Assembly: GCA_040954595.2 (NCBI GenBank)
Contig: CM082594.2
Span: 9,548,001-9,612,000 of the forward strand
Direction of reading: 5' to 3'
Source: Balanoglossus misakiensis
Taxonomy: Eukaryota; Hemichordata
Length of the DNA: 64,000 nt
Shown here: positions 14,132 through 27,695 of the stretch, piece after piece
How the letters are laid out: each line of letters begins with the position of its first letter
How positions within the stretch are numbered: the stretch's first letter is position 1
The notes under the pieces: model-generated
What the model was told of the DNA's origin: nothing
Seen by the model: the letters and a program-made list of their open reading frames with translations, nothing else
Database searches by the model: none
Made by a program: the position numbers and the translations under genes

Positions 14132-14133
14132 TT

Positions 14134-14212
<79 letters not shown>

Positions 14213-14247
14213 CCACAATCATCATCATCACCACCACCACCACCAAT
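14132..14247. repeat. (ATC)n microsatellite
   Basis: About 26 near-perfect ATC units run from 14134, followed by interrupted CACCACAATC and (CAC)n units. The open frames it creates (poly-Ser, poly-Ile, poly-Asp, poly-Met) are artefacts of the repeat. Confidence 0.97.
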
Positions 14248-14613
14248 TGTATTACTGACATGCAAAATTTTCGACAAATGATCCTGCTACCTTGGCATGC
14301 ACGAGTATACTCTTTTGACCGTTTCCCTTCCGGCCTTGTTTGCCGGGACCTTCCCAAACAATGCGATCAAATCAGTGGCCAAGGCAAAGTGTTAATGGGA
14401 TTGTGGCCAAAGTTGTTGTGTTTCCACAAAAACTTGACCATGGCAGACAACATAATTGATCTGCCATTGACCATCCTTTATCATACATAAATCTGTTATC
14501 GGTCAAGGATTACACGTTTGACGTTAATGACTTCAGTTTGGCCACCAACAAATGCAAACGCCAACACTATTGACACTACTATAAGTCTAACATACAATTG
14601 TGTATCTTGTATC

Positions 14614-14636
14614 TAATAATAATAATAATAATAATT
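14614..14636. repeat. (AAT)n microsatellite
   Basis: About seven AAT units, followed by an AT-rich tail. Confidence 0.9.
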
Positions 14637-14639
14637 AAT

Positions 14640-17600
14640 GTAAGAAATAATTAAAGGGACAAAGTCGCTACAACTTTTTTGACATATTTTTTCTTTTGAT
14701 GGACTATTTATGTCATTCTGCTCACTAAAACATGTAAGAGGACCAGTTGTTACTGCTCGATCATCTTGTTCCTGTGTCTGCAATATCATTTTTGGTACTG
14801 ACCCAGAATTAATCTGATGGAAGATTGATGTAAATGTCTATGAATGGGTTGTGAATTGAGCCATGGCAATAGGAGATGAGAGTTATCGTAGTGAGGACTT
14901 GTTTGAAGTGAAAGGCAGTCCCATTAGTAAATTAATTGTATCACTTTCCTGTGATTGTCTTTTGCTATCAGGTCATTAGCATGTGCTATGTGAACTGTCT
15001 TGTGGCGGGATGATGAGATGATGGTTGTATGGAGTTGGCATTTGTTTATTTTGAGCCTCTGAAAACTTTACAGATGACCCCTTAAAGTAATAAATATTCT
15101 GTGCAAGTACATATGAGTAGAGGAGAGCGGAAATCCCCCATGTCATTGATCTATGTGATATATGTCTATCCCACAACCAATCTATGACGGACGATCTGAT
15201 TGGTTGAGGACTGGGCCTGTAAGAGGCCCACATTCAGGCGTCGTCTTTTCACGTTGGATACTTTTTTTTTCAAAGGCTTGGTTTTTATAATGTGTTTTGA
15301 TAAAGCCATTTGATGAATGGGGTGGTATAGGGTAGGGGGTAGGGCAAGGATTTCGCAGTAATGATCTATAGGTATTAAGCGACTCAGTGGTACAAGCATT
15401 TGTCCTACTTGTGATGTGTGATGTACACAACCATAGGTACAAGGACATCTCAGGTCCCCCTTGCTCAAGATTGGCACACACAGGTAAGCTATTTTACCAT
15501 GTCATCTCAGCTATTGAAGAAAAAAAATCAAACTGCTCTTTTTTCCCTCATCACTTAAATACCCCACATCTATGTCACATGTTACTTTCTTACTAAGATT
15601 TTTATTTCCATCAAGATACACAAATATCCTGATTTTGCATTCTTGGAAAAAGATGATTAATGATAATTGAAGCCATAAAGTCAAACAACATATTCATTGT
15701 TTTCTTAATATCTTCAGTGAAATTAAGTCAAAAGGATTTTTTAATTATAAAATAAAAATGAAAGAAAATTGAATTCCATTGGATCTCATCAAGTCAATTG
15801 ATGTATTTTTTAAATATTATATTGAAATAAAACAATTAAGAAATATGAAGGATATAAGAAAAATACCATTGATAAAAAGAACGAATTTAATAAATATATT
15901 AAGACATCCAGAGTTTCTGACAGAAGGGTTACGCAGAATTAGTGACATATAACAAATAGCTTTCTCATTTTTCCGATTTAGAGATCTGGTTACTAAGCAA
16001 CAAGACAAGCATTTATTTGACTTGTAAATTAATCAGGGAGGCCTGCATAGTAGTGTTAGATATAATATTTGAAGGTGCATATGTTATATACAAACATGGT
16101 ATAAATCAGAAAATAGTTTTGTAAGATTTGTAATTCATATTTTTGATAATTAGTTGTATACAGTCAGTACAGGTGTCTGTATGTTGGTTAAAATTGTTAA
16201 ATTATAATTCCCAAGTGGGGCATGAATAATATCTAAGGTTGATACTCTGTTTCCATTCATGTTCTTGTGGCTGTCCGACAGTTGATGTGTGTGTGTGTGT
16301 GTATGTGGCCATGTGGGTCTGGTGTGTGAGTGTGAATATATGTGTGTGAATACTTCACTTCAGTACTATGGTCTGCAGTGACAAATTAGAAATTGTTTTG
16401 AAGAATGTTACTATATGTGAAACATCCTACTTCAAAAAGACACACCAGTAGTTGGTTGTCGAGTGATAAACACCACATTTCAATGGCCCTACATTTTTTA
16501 TATACTTTGGCATAATTTATGGTACTGACAAGATATGTCATATAATTATTTATATTTTATGCTAACATGCAGGATGATAAGAAGATGGTGATGACTATTG
16601 ATTTATCGTCTTTCAGTAAACAAAACAAAAATAACTGATTGAGAGTATCTTCTGGTGTAAAAGAAAAATAACCAAAGTAAATCTGAAAGATAACAACTTT
16701 TTTTGTTTTAAAAATAGTAATGATTCAAAGATGATAAATAATTATTATAAATAATTATTTTTGGGAGAAATTTAGTTTACTAGATGTGGAAGTACAGTGT
16801 AAATGTTAATATTATAGAAATAATGAAATATGTAAAATTTGGAAATTGGAAGCCAAGACAAGTAAACACAGGAATTTACGATCAAACAACTTTACGAATG
16901 ACCTATATCAAAATATCACTCAAGAGGCCGGTGTATAGAAACACCAGTTCAGTCTTACAAGACTCATTTCGACATGTCTTATACCATGAAACTAGTGATT
17001 AATGTTCCTTGTCATTGTATCTCAGGGGGTAAATGTGCCCCTTTTCAAGAAAAAAAAGTGAAAAAGCTAGAAAGTATATATATTTTTTAAGCCATCATGT
17101 GAAAAAATGGATGTTTTTACTTTCGGGCCTCATGTCATCTCTGGTATGACTCCACTTCTCATAAATTACCGACACATAAGTTTTAATTTGCAGTTTTTAG
17201 GATAATCAAATGTAAGATTTATGGGTGAATTTCCCGATTTTACCTCTGTTGTAAACATGGCTGAAATACAGAAACGGAAGAGTTGGGAACAGTTCTAATC
17301 ACCGCTATTGACAGATCCATTAATTGATGTGAAAACCTTGGGAGGGTGAAAGGTTACAGGATATTTTTATAGCTTGTTGACCTACTTTTAGTTGCCGTGG
17401 TGAACTTTATCAGTCTTGGGGTGTGTGTGTGTGGTGATCATCACTGTAGATCAATTGCATGGACGGAATTCATGTGCTGAAATAAATACGCTCCAGATAC
17501 TAGACTATAGTGACATTTTGTGCATTTTTAGGGGGTTAACTTCTTAAATGTAGATTTATTGTTTGAAAACTGCCGTCATTTCGAATACAAGGTTTCTTGA

Positions 17601-20600
17601 GAGAACATATCAGCCATTTCTGTTGGACAGAGCTCCAGAAAGCAATTACAATATCCTCGCCAGAACATAGATTGGCAAGAAAAAATGGTGTAAGTGGAGT
17701 TTTACTGGATGAAAAACTGTCCAACCAAATTGTCGAACCCGTAAAGATCAACTGGTGCTCACTTAAGAATAATTGCACGAACATTGAGATAATATAATGA
17801 CTTTAATCATTTGAGTTACTTCCTGTTGAAGCCCCTAGGGTCACCAATGATAAATTTCCTGTCTATTTTTAATATGATCTGCTTTGATTCATTTTTCCTT
17901 TCTTAAATTTCATGGGGATGTCACAGTCAGACAGTCTTTCACTGTTTTTTTTCAGAATTCACATACTTGACACAAAAAGCTATAAAAATGTTCACATCTT
18001 GTTTTTTGATCTAATCTTGCACACCGGTGTAACCTTCATGGTCAATTCTATGTCAAGGACTTCTTGGTGAGTAAGAGATTGTTCGGTTTGCAGAGATGTC
18101 CGGTTTAAAGAGGTTCTTTTAATATGGAATTCTGTGTGGAAGGGACTGGAAAAGGTGTTCGGTGTAGACATGTTTCCAGATTAGACAGGGTTCGATTAAG
18201 ACAGGTTTTTATGCCATAACAATGTATGTGATTTGTACGTTCAGTGGTTTTAATTGCCAGTTGGTGGAGTCAGTGTAGATATATTCATAATCAACATCAA
18301 TTTGCTAAGATTCTTGTTCATGCCTGCGCTTAGGTGAAAACCATAAACAGACTGCATGTCTCAGTAAGGTGACCTGCATTGGTGTCGGAGATTTAACTCA
18401 ATCACATGACTCTAAGCGGAAGGCAATCATGAGTGGACCTGCCGTGATTTCACAAACAGTGGTTGTTTTTGCGATGCATCAATAGCTCATTTCACAGCTT
18501 GTTTGAAGAGGGCCTTTTCACTGCATTCAGTGGCCGCAGAGCCCCACTTTGCATAACAGTACAGGTAAACTGCATAAATTCTGGACATGTCCCGACATGT
18601 TCTGTCACATCGGAAGAACTAGAACAAGTACTGTGAAAACAGGGCAATTGACAAATACCTTGTAGATGCTGGAGATAAAAGCAGGGGTTTCAAACACATG
18701 TGACTAGCTATAGTCGTAACTACTGGATTGAGCTATTAATAAATTCACCCACTTCAGATCGCAGCCTAACCTGGTGGCTGCAGGCAGGACTTTTGAGGGT
18801 GACTTTATTCGTGGGGTGCGATTGTTCTTTGATGTTTTGGCCACTTTTGGTCTGCATGGTCATGATGTACTCAGGTTTTGGCCACTTTTCGTCTGGTCTT
18901 GATTCACGAGTAAAAATTGGGTTGAGAAATTTGATTTTGGTTCTGAAAAATGACAGACGTGAAGGCCTACGGGTGTATAGCACTGAAGTGCGCCACTTTG
19001 GTGAAATTGGCTGTGATCCAAGACAACCAGAAAGGTGAAAACAGATACGATCTATACGCTTCCAATGTGTCTTGAACTTTCATGCACTTACCCTTACCTT
19101 ACTCATGTTGAGCTAAAAATGAGACAAAACAAATTTGAGACTTCCTGTGTTTAAGGAGACCCAAGTTTTATCAAGTGTTGGGTAAATAAAAATAGTGGTA
19201 TAACTGTCAGGATACTGATAAACTTCAGTGTGCACAGGAGGTCAGGAAAACCACAGACACTTGAGAAAATGAGTGTGGTATGGTGTTTGTGACTATCAGA
19301 TCAGATTGGTGCAAGTTTAGACATATAGTCAACATAAGGAGAAAACACAACAATAAATGTTGAAGCCATTGGCAGTTAATACCACAGTCTTTCGAATGAG
19401 CCACTGAACTGTTTGTTTACAATATAGTGGTTGGGACAGAGAGAGAGGGGGAGGGGAGTGGAGAAAAAGATTGTGGCCTAAATTCTAAAGACAGTGGAGA
19501 GGAAACGAATTGCCACGGTTGAATGGAGTTTGCTTGCACTATGACAGGTCGTCAGTGGGGATATAGATTTGCATGAGAATGGAAGGCATTAAAGTTATTG
19601 TATTGGAACGGAAGTAGTGGCCTATAGAAAGGTTGTTTAGTGGGGCTATGAGTGTCAATGCTACTCATGGAGTCCAGTAAATACATATGCAGACGGAGGT
19701 CTCTCACTTTTGTTATTCATATTCAATAGTAAAACGTCATGTATTGTGAGACACTTCCTCAGATAACTTTAACTAGTCGATGTGTTTGTATGTGCCATGG
19801 GATAGAGCTTACTACAAAGTGTGCATGTACTGCGCAGCAGATTCAAGTGTCCATGTGTTTCGGCGACTTTTGATTTTGCTGTTGGATTACTGCTTGGTGT
19901 TTGAGTTATAGACATTTGAAGTAATTGTTTTAATATTGTGGTTGATTTCATACACACCTGTTCCAAATGACACGAGAATACATCAGGTAAGCGAGCAGTT
20001 TTGTTACAAACAGAACAAATCTTCAGTCCATCTCGAAAATTATGTATCTGATTGTCAGTTAATAATGCTCATTACATGACAAGAAATTTCTAAATTACTA
20101 ATTAATATACTGTCATAAATGAATGTCTTTTTAAATGTTGAACCAGTCTAGGAGGTGCATGTTTTCCGTAATCAGAGATTTTACAAGTTGGGACTGGTTT
20201 TTCCAACTTGAACGCAATGTACATTATCCTTGTTCAAATCACAGCTGTTAATTTCCACCAAACAGTTAATTTAATCATCCGTGGTACTGTGGAGCATATG
20301 GATACCATCCATGTTTATATCAAATTCTACATGTATAAATTTCTATGAAGCTGTGCGCATGTAAACACAAACCATTGTAAACAACTAACCTGACTGTTTA
20401 CTAGTGATCAAGTTCCTAGAATTTTGCCTCTACCATTACAGATTTCTGTGAAGTCACTTTTATGACAGTACTTTCTAGACCGGAATTCTAATACCATGTT
20501 GAGTAGTTGTGAGACAGACATAACATACTTATTAATTACAATTATTGTTTCAACATGTATCACCCTCCATAAGATACCCCCCCCCCTTCCCTGGTACATA

Positions 20601-23600
20601 TACATATCTATATACAAAGTATAATTTAATTTGATAGAGTAAACACTTCCCACTGATGTGCCAGAGAGCATCATATCATAAATAAATTAATAAGTTATTA
20701 AATGTTTATGTCATCAGTTATGTAAGTCAGAAATATAGAATAAAACAAAAACCAGACAGATAAGAGGTTGTAGAGAATTGTAAATGAGAAGTGGTTATAA
20801 CTTTATTTAAAATCGCTTTCCAGTTCAGTTACATTCAGAGCCATAGTCTTGTAAACAGTGAAATGGCATTAATTGAAATATAAAGGAAAAGGTATTAAAT
20901 CATGACAATCTAGCATAACTTTCATGTATACCTACTGTATATGCGTAGAATTTAATTCTATATATACACTCTTAGTGTTAAATATGATACATTTTATTTC
21001 CATATCACATCATGATGGGAAGTTGCCTAGATGAGAAGAATTTATAACACAACTTGCTTTAGAAGAAGCACTGTGAGTCAAGTGCCACTCGTCCAAGTAC
21101 CGGGTAAATGCTTAAACTGTGGTCATTTAAAGTGATGGGGTCAACAAACAGAATACCATTGAACTTGTCACAGTGTGTGTTATTGGCTTTGTAGGCACGC
21201 TGTTGTATTTCAAAACCACATGACAGGAAAGAAAACCACAGCAAAAACCACAATGATGTTGACATGGCCCAGCAGTCGGTATGAGTAAACCCTGCCTAGG
21301 TTTTTCCGGGATCGTTTCAGTGAATTGCTTCAGGAAGCGGTTTTTGTGCCCATCCAGCCACTTTTATTGAAGTTCCCCAGTTCTCGCAAAAGTTGCCACA
21401 ATCAGTGCCTGCCATTTGACAATCTCAGTGACAGTGGAACGGTTTATAATTGGATTTTCTAAACTTAAGCAACTGCACAGTGTCAAACTGATTATTATTT
21501 CATAACTGTGAAATGTCTATCTATCTACCAACAGCTCCTCTTCTGTGTATTCTCAGAGTTCCATAGTTACCATTGTCTAAGTAAGATTTAACGTCTTCCA
21601 GTTACCGGTACAAAGTGGTTTCTACACTAGAACTTAGTTACCTTGGTAACAGGAATGTCCAAACAAAGCCTTTAATATTAGTAAATTTTGAGGCTCAGTA
21701 ATTACTTAACTATAGAAAATGGTGATTTCTTTGTCATGAAATTTCAAAATGGCAACAATGATGTCAGTGAGTAATTTGCATAATACTCAGACATAGTTTT
21801 GACCATGGAAATGGCCGAGTGGACTATGACATTGTACGGTTAATATTTACGTAATAGACTGACTTTCAAATGACCTTAAATGTCGGAGACCGATCACCGA
21901 ATTCACGAAATCACGGATTGTTGACTTACGCTGCACTGTGGCCTGGGTTGGCGCAAAGGTGACGGGAAGGGGAAAAGTAAATTACTTACAATTTAAAGGT
22001 GAATGGCGTGAAAACAAACTAGGGTTGTGATGTGGTGCGGTCTAAGAACAGACACCGCGGAAAACACAAGGTTCAAAGGGCGGAGTTATATGTCACTGTA
22101 CTCAAGGTTAAATTTTCATTCATATGTAGATGAACTTGTCAATAGTATCTAACCATCACCGGCCAGTAAGCGGTCTAATCACTAGACCCGTTCAGTTTTT
22201 AACTGGCACTCCTCAAGACTTGGTGGTCATCGGTTGTGTCGTGCCCCGACCGCGGCCTTTGATAACAAGTACAGCCTGTCTTAAAGTCCCCCTTTTTCGG
22301 CAGTGCATTCATATTGGCTGTGTCCTATGAACTTTGGATTGGAGCCAGGAGCAAGCCAACTTATGAATGAAGCACAGGGACAATCCTTCAGACAATGGTC
22401 TATCTGCTTTTTATTTCACATCAGTCCTGAATTAACATATTATTTACATATTATCTACATAAGAAGTCACGTTTGCAAGTACCTGTCTTCAAAATTACAC
22501 GTTAAAAAGAGAAAGTGTTAAAAAAAGTTTGAGAACTGCTGCCTGGGCAGTTTGGAACCCAGAAATCCTGGAGAAATGTACTCATAAACATGATAAGCTG
22601 TGAACATTAACGTGGTAAGGGGGATCTCATCAGTTTGTTCGTGAGAAACCCCGCAATCTCAGGGATGTTTTGCTGCATTACATCACACGTTCAGTTGCTC
22701 CTAGGTTTAAAGGTAGGTGGAAATCTCATATTTACTGCTGTGGTGTTGTGATAAATCAAATGCCTGATTCTGTGATAGAATACGTAGAAACAATACCCAT
22801 CTAATCATCTCTGCTATCATTGACCACGCGGTACTCACGAATCTTTAGTCACATTTGTCCAGAATTTCATTTTGTGTATTAAACACATAGTTTTTTGTTC
22901 TATTCTCTACAACATGTTAAAGTATTGAGTCTTCATCTTGTCAACACATGGTACAATTAAATGTATCGATATTGTTACTGTTGATAACTAGATTTAAATT
23001 AAGGCTTAGACGCATGTTCAACTCTTAACAACAGAACTATAGTTGTACAAGATACATACTTTGTTAAACGCTGACTAGGCATTTATCTACCCTGTTAAAA
23101 AAAACAAGTTGATACACTGAACAAAAATACGGAAAATTGTCCAAAGCAAAATCTATTGCCTCCTTAATAACATTGTAGTAACCAATGTCCCTTTAACCTC
23201 CTTGTGGTCACTGGCATACTGAGACGTTATCTAAACCACATTTCCCGTCCATTAAATATACATGTATCTCAAAACCACACTTGTAACATGATCATCCAAG
23301 GCAGGTCGTAATTTCTCAGACCAATTACGGTCATTGAATTCTTTCCCAAGATGTGAACGTGAAAAGCGAAGCCCACTGCGGGTTGTGTATAAGTGAAAAT
23401 ATGTTTTAAAATCGGGACGAATTGAGTTAGTACGTGTCATAGAAATGTAAACAAATAAGAAAGTTTAAATAGAAATTTACAGAGTGAAAAAGAAAGACTT
23501 AAATTCTGTTAAACTTGTGCTGCTGCCCGTACATACCAAACTACAAAATAATAAAATTGATGAAGTAGTTTAAAAAAAAAAAAAAAATATTTGTGATGTC

Positions 23601-26600
23601 TAAGTTGCAGTACAAATCTGTGATATAGCAAATTTTATCGCATTGATTTTCAGAATGAATGTTTTGATCAACAAACAAGACTATAGCTACTGAGGAATGA
23701 ATGGTAAAGATCAGACTTTGTCTTATCTTTGACGTTATCTGTGTTGTCAGTCACCATGCTGGGTGTCGAAATAAGTTGTATCAATGCATGGAGTGGTCTT
23801 TAAATATTAGAATTTACTGAGTCTAGGTGTTGGGTTGCCTGTTTATGGCCTCATGGAGTTTGGCATAAGACGCCAGAATTTCCCTTTAATGTACGTTTGC
23901 GGGAGTGTTCGATACGAAGATGAAAACGTCTCGTGTCTCTGTTTGACGTTGGTTTTAAAAGAACATGAAAAATATCACTAGGCTACGACATAAGCCTTGT
24001 TGACAACAGCATATTTTGTCGGTTTTATGTCGTTTGAGAAAGTAAATGTCATGGATTTGTGTGTATGTCGGTCTAAGCACCGTCATTGGTTATTCGTAGA
24101 GGGACCGTCACTGCAGTTGTACGTAAGGGTGCCTGTGTAAAACGCCTTTTCAGTCCAGAATGACTGTTTTGTAAGTTTGACCTCAGGGTGACCAAAGAAT
24201 GTTGATACCCAGTGTGTGTTTGAGCATTAAATCTGCCCATTGATTCCTCCGTTTCCATACATCTACATATCATTGATGACTTAAACAGCACGCAGATAAA
24301 TATCAGCGTTTTGGAGAGGGTTTAATAGGAAATTAAATGAAATAAACAAACCATGTGGTCTAAAAAGAAATTAGTCGCGCAATAAACATACTGAGCAACA
24401 CAGGAAGTAAAGTCTCTTTTGAGAAACAGACCATCCACCGGAAATAATGATGTCATCTTACACGGACCAATCACAGCGATTATGGTCGTGTCAATGAAAC
24501 GGCTCAGCGTGTGTGCATGATGTACAGAGCAAACCTCATTGATGAAGGCTAAACTGCCGTGGTACTCTGCATGCCTTCAGCCAGTCATGCATACCGTGTG
24601 AAATCTGGAGACGTTGAGATGCCAGCTTCTAAACTCATGTCTATACCATAGATATGTTTCTCTTTACTGGTAAGACTATATCTGTAGTCTTTTTTCTGTG
24701 TGTGTCATTTCCATGGTAACTTTTAAGAAATATCATCGTACTAGACAAACGTCAAACATAGGCCTATCTACAGTTTCGTGTGCACGTATTCTTGTAGTGA
24801 CGAAGGAAAGAAAGATGCCCAATTTGAGAATGGTACGAATCATTGATAGAAACGTTGTCAAAGTCTGTTATTATTTGTACTGTACGGATAGATGTTCCAT
24901 CTTGTTTAATATTATGGAATTGTGGATCTCATTCATTGATCAGTCTCAAGAGAAATCTCAAATTTATGTGAAATTCATGTCAAAGTGCATTGTCAGTAAA
25001 ATTACCTGTTTTGAAAATGACTTTTCCTCTCAACTTGATCATGTTAATCAGTGAAACTGTTGTGATGACACAATTGCGTTTGAAGTAGAAGGATGAATGA
25101 TTTGATATTGACACATTTTTCTGTGAGCTTTGATATTCATAAAAAAGTTACTTTCAAAGTGTTGCTTTTTAAAATCCTCTCAATCAAGGATTATCGATAC
25201 ATGTATGTCAGCGCCAACATTACTAACACTGCAAGGAGAATTCCTACCCAGTAAAAATTTGATGGTTGAAAAATTATAAACCAAAGTCATCGACTGATTT
25301 GATGTACATCAGACAAATTTTTACTAAAAGTGACAGTTACGAGTTTTGCTGAACATGTGGAGATGTCGAGAATTGTGGTGAAATCAGTTATTTTTCAAAT
25401 AAAAAATCATTGTCTGAGCAGCAAGTATAAAATGTTTTCAGAACTATTTTGATTTGGATTATTTTATTCATGGAAGATGTTCGTGATATTTTTAGTTCAT
25501 ATTTATCTTTGGATAATTAAGCTAATAATGTCACTCTTTTTCTTGGAAAATGACAATATCATCACTGTGTCTGCATTTTTATGCTCTCAGATGTGTATAG
25601 TGAGAAATGAAGACAAAAAAACAGTGATGATGGTTTCTTAATTAAAAACATAAATATATTATGAATTTTAGTCTTTTCTGAACCTTGTTGATTTACATCA
25701 CAGTGATTAATGATTTCCAAGACAGTGGAAAATGACATCGGAATAACTAGAAACTTACTATATTTTTTTTAAATCAATGAGAAGAGGAGAAGCTGCTATA
25801 GTACACTTGGCATCTAGGTCACTGTAATGTCACATTGAGGCTGTAGTGAGGTTTTTGGAAAGAACAAAATTTTCAGTTGGAAAATTTTTTCTCAACAAAT
25901 CTATCAGTTGAAGACAATTGTTCCAGTGTTTCTCAAAAGGGTTGTTCGCAAACTTGAAAATCAAAAGATCAAAGAATTAAATCGGAATTCAAAAGCTGGA
26001 AATTTGAATGAGGTTGATTCTTGTATACAACAGTCTGCCAAGATGCCTGTTATCTTCAACACTTATGAACATCTTGCAAGACATTCCTGTACGTTAAATC
26101 TGGCTTGTCCGAGACCATCTTGGCCTTCAGTCAATGTCGTATTTGAGTGGGCGAGTGACTGACCATGAAAGTCTGACGAAAAGCAAAAAAAAACTTGGGC
26201 CAAGAGAAGGGGTGTGAGATTACGGTTTTATTGACATCAACAAATCTACATCAGTTGAGCTGATATAGGGCAAGTGTACAACATAATACTTGACAGTCAA
26301 TGTATACTTCAGCAAGTGACAATTATAGACATTTTTAAGAAATCACAAATCAGAATTATATATACTGAAAGACAAATTGTGTCACTCACAAATTAGAAAA
26401 ATCTATGTATGTTTATGAGAGTCAATAAAATTAATGTATTACTAAAAAAATCAATTGGTAACTATGTCAAATGTTTCATAGAAATGTTTTAAAATGTAAC
26501 AGAAATAGATTTAATTTGTAGATAACTTCGAGATTAATGTTACATTTCAGCAATACCTTTAACAACATGTATTCATGTTATAAATAATTTAATCTAATAT

Positions 26601-27688
26601 TTTCATTGTATCATTTAATCAATGAGCATTTGACGATATTTCTTTTACTTTGTACCCACCGTAATATTTGGCATCCCTGTTGCCATAGAAACAATAGATT
26701 GCCACATTCCAGTTCAGCATGTGGTGAATTTCTGTATAAAAGCAATATATATGCATGCATGAACACATACATGCTCCAGTATATATATATTGTATACAAT
26801 ATACTCACCACACACAAACACAAATATTTGAAATATTTTGGCCATACTTCTAGGAACAGTACATTGAAATATTTCTTTTAAGAAGAAAATTAATAACACG
26901 TATAAAGTGATGTTCGAAATTTGAGAAAAATAGAAAACTATTTTTATTGTTGTTGTTGTCAAAATAAGTATTCAAGCGTACTTCCATGTCAGAGCGTTGG
27001 ATGATAAACTCGGCTTTTACAAGAGCCGACACTGTTACAGTTGAACGTGTATGTTATAACCCCGATTAGCAATGCTATCTTCAAGGCCACACTGACCCAA
27101 TCATGTGTCTTCAAGTCTTCCCCATCTCTTAGATTATTATATTTACACTGTAATTCTTGGAGTGGCTGGAGGTGATAGTGTTGTCGTCATCTTGGGACAT
27201 CAGTGAAATTGCCCTTTTTTTTCAAAGCACAGCCAGGCTGGTTTCTGAAAGAAATGAAATATTATCTTGTAATCTTGGGAGATGGGTAATGGACATGATA
27301 GATAATGGTATAAATAGTTATACTGTGGGCCCCATTGCCAGCTACTTATAACGTCACTTGTTCTATAACTGGAACTATGGAATGCGGTTTAATATTGAAA
27401 TACATAGCATGCTGTCTGTAGACGGCTGTCAGCATTGGTTGCCTGTCTTGCATTTCGTATCTGGTTACACTGTCACCCTAAGACCTCTTTTTATGCTGCG
27501 ACACAATTTTTTTCCAGAATTTGTTTATATTGTAACTCTTCTTAATACTTGATCGAACCTGTGTCGAGTTATGATTTTGATGTAGATTATAAGCGCACTT
27601 AGCCATCGGTTGCCGGGGGATCTGGACTGAACAGATTTCGACCAGTTTCTGATCCGTGGATTTTTTTTATTTCATCTCTTGGTTCCAG
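14640..27688. other. Long gene-poor stretch, probably upstream or 5' intron of the SH2-SH3 gene
   Basis: No open frame here carries a recognisable domain. The longest frames (for example 18700-19038 and 24698-25054) rely on non-ATG starts and show no motif. A (TG)n run lies at 16285-16302 and an A-run at about 23572-23587. A CCAAT-containing, less AT-rich patch at about 24460-24660 could be a promoter for the gene that follows, because the first coding exon of that gene begins behind a splice acceptor at 27687-27688. A possible small exon ending at a GTAAGT donor near 17690 was noted but not supported. Confidence 0.5.
16285..16302. repeat. (TG)n microsatellite
   Basis: Short TG run followed by TGTG-rich sequence to about 16350. 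Confidence 0.85.
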
Positions 27689-27695
27689 CATTGCA

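Noticed and set aside
14034-14490. Overlapping open frames of poly-Ser, poly-Ile, poly-Asp and poly-Met
   Set aside because: They are translations of the (ATC)n microsatellite in different frames; nothing outside the repeat looks coding.
17620-17690. A possible small plus-strand exon ending at a GTAAGT donor
   Set aside because: An acceptor-like site and donor exist, but no partner exon or recognisable peptide supports it.
18700-19038. A 112-codon plus-strand frame
   Set aside because: No conserved motif, no flanking splice sites and no homology I recognise; likely chance.
24698-25054. A 118-codon plus-strand frame
   Set aside because: It begins with GTG rather than ATG and shows no domain or exon-like boundaries.
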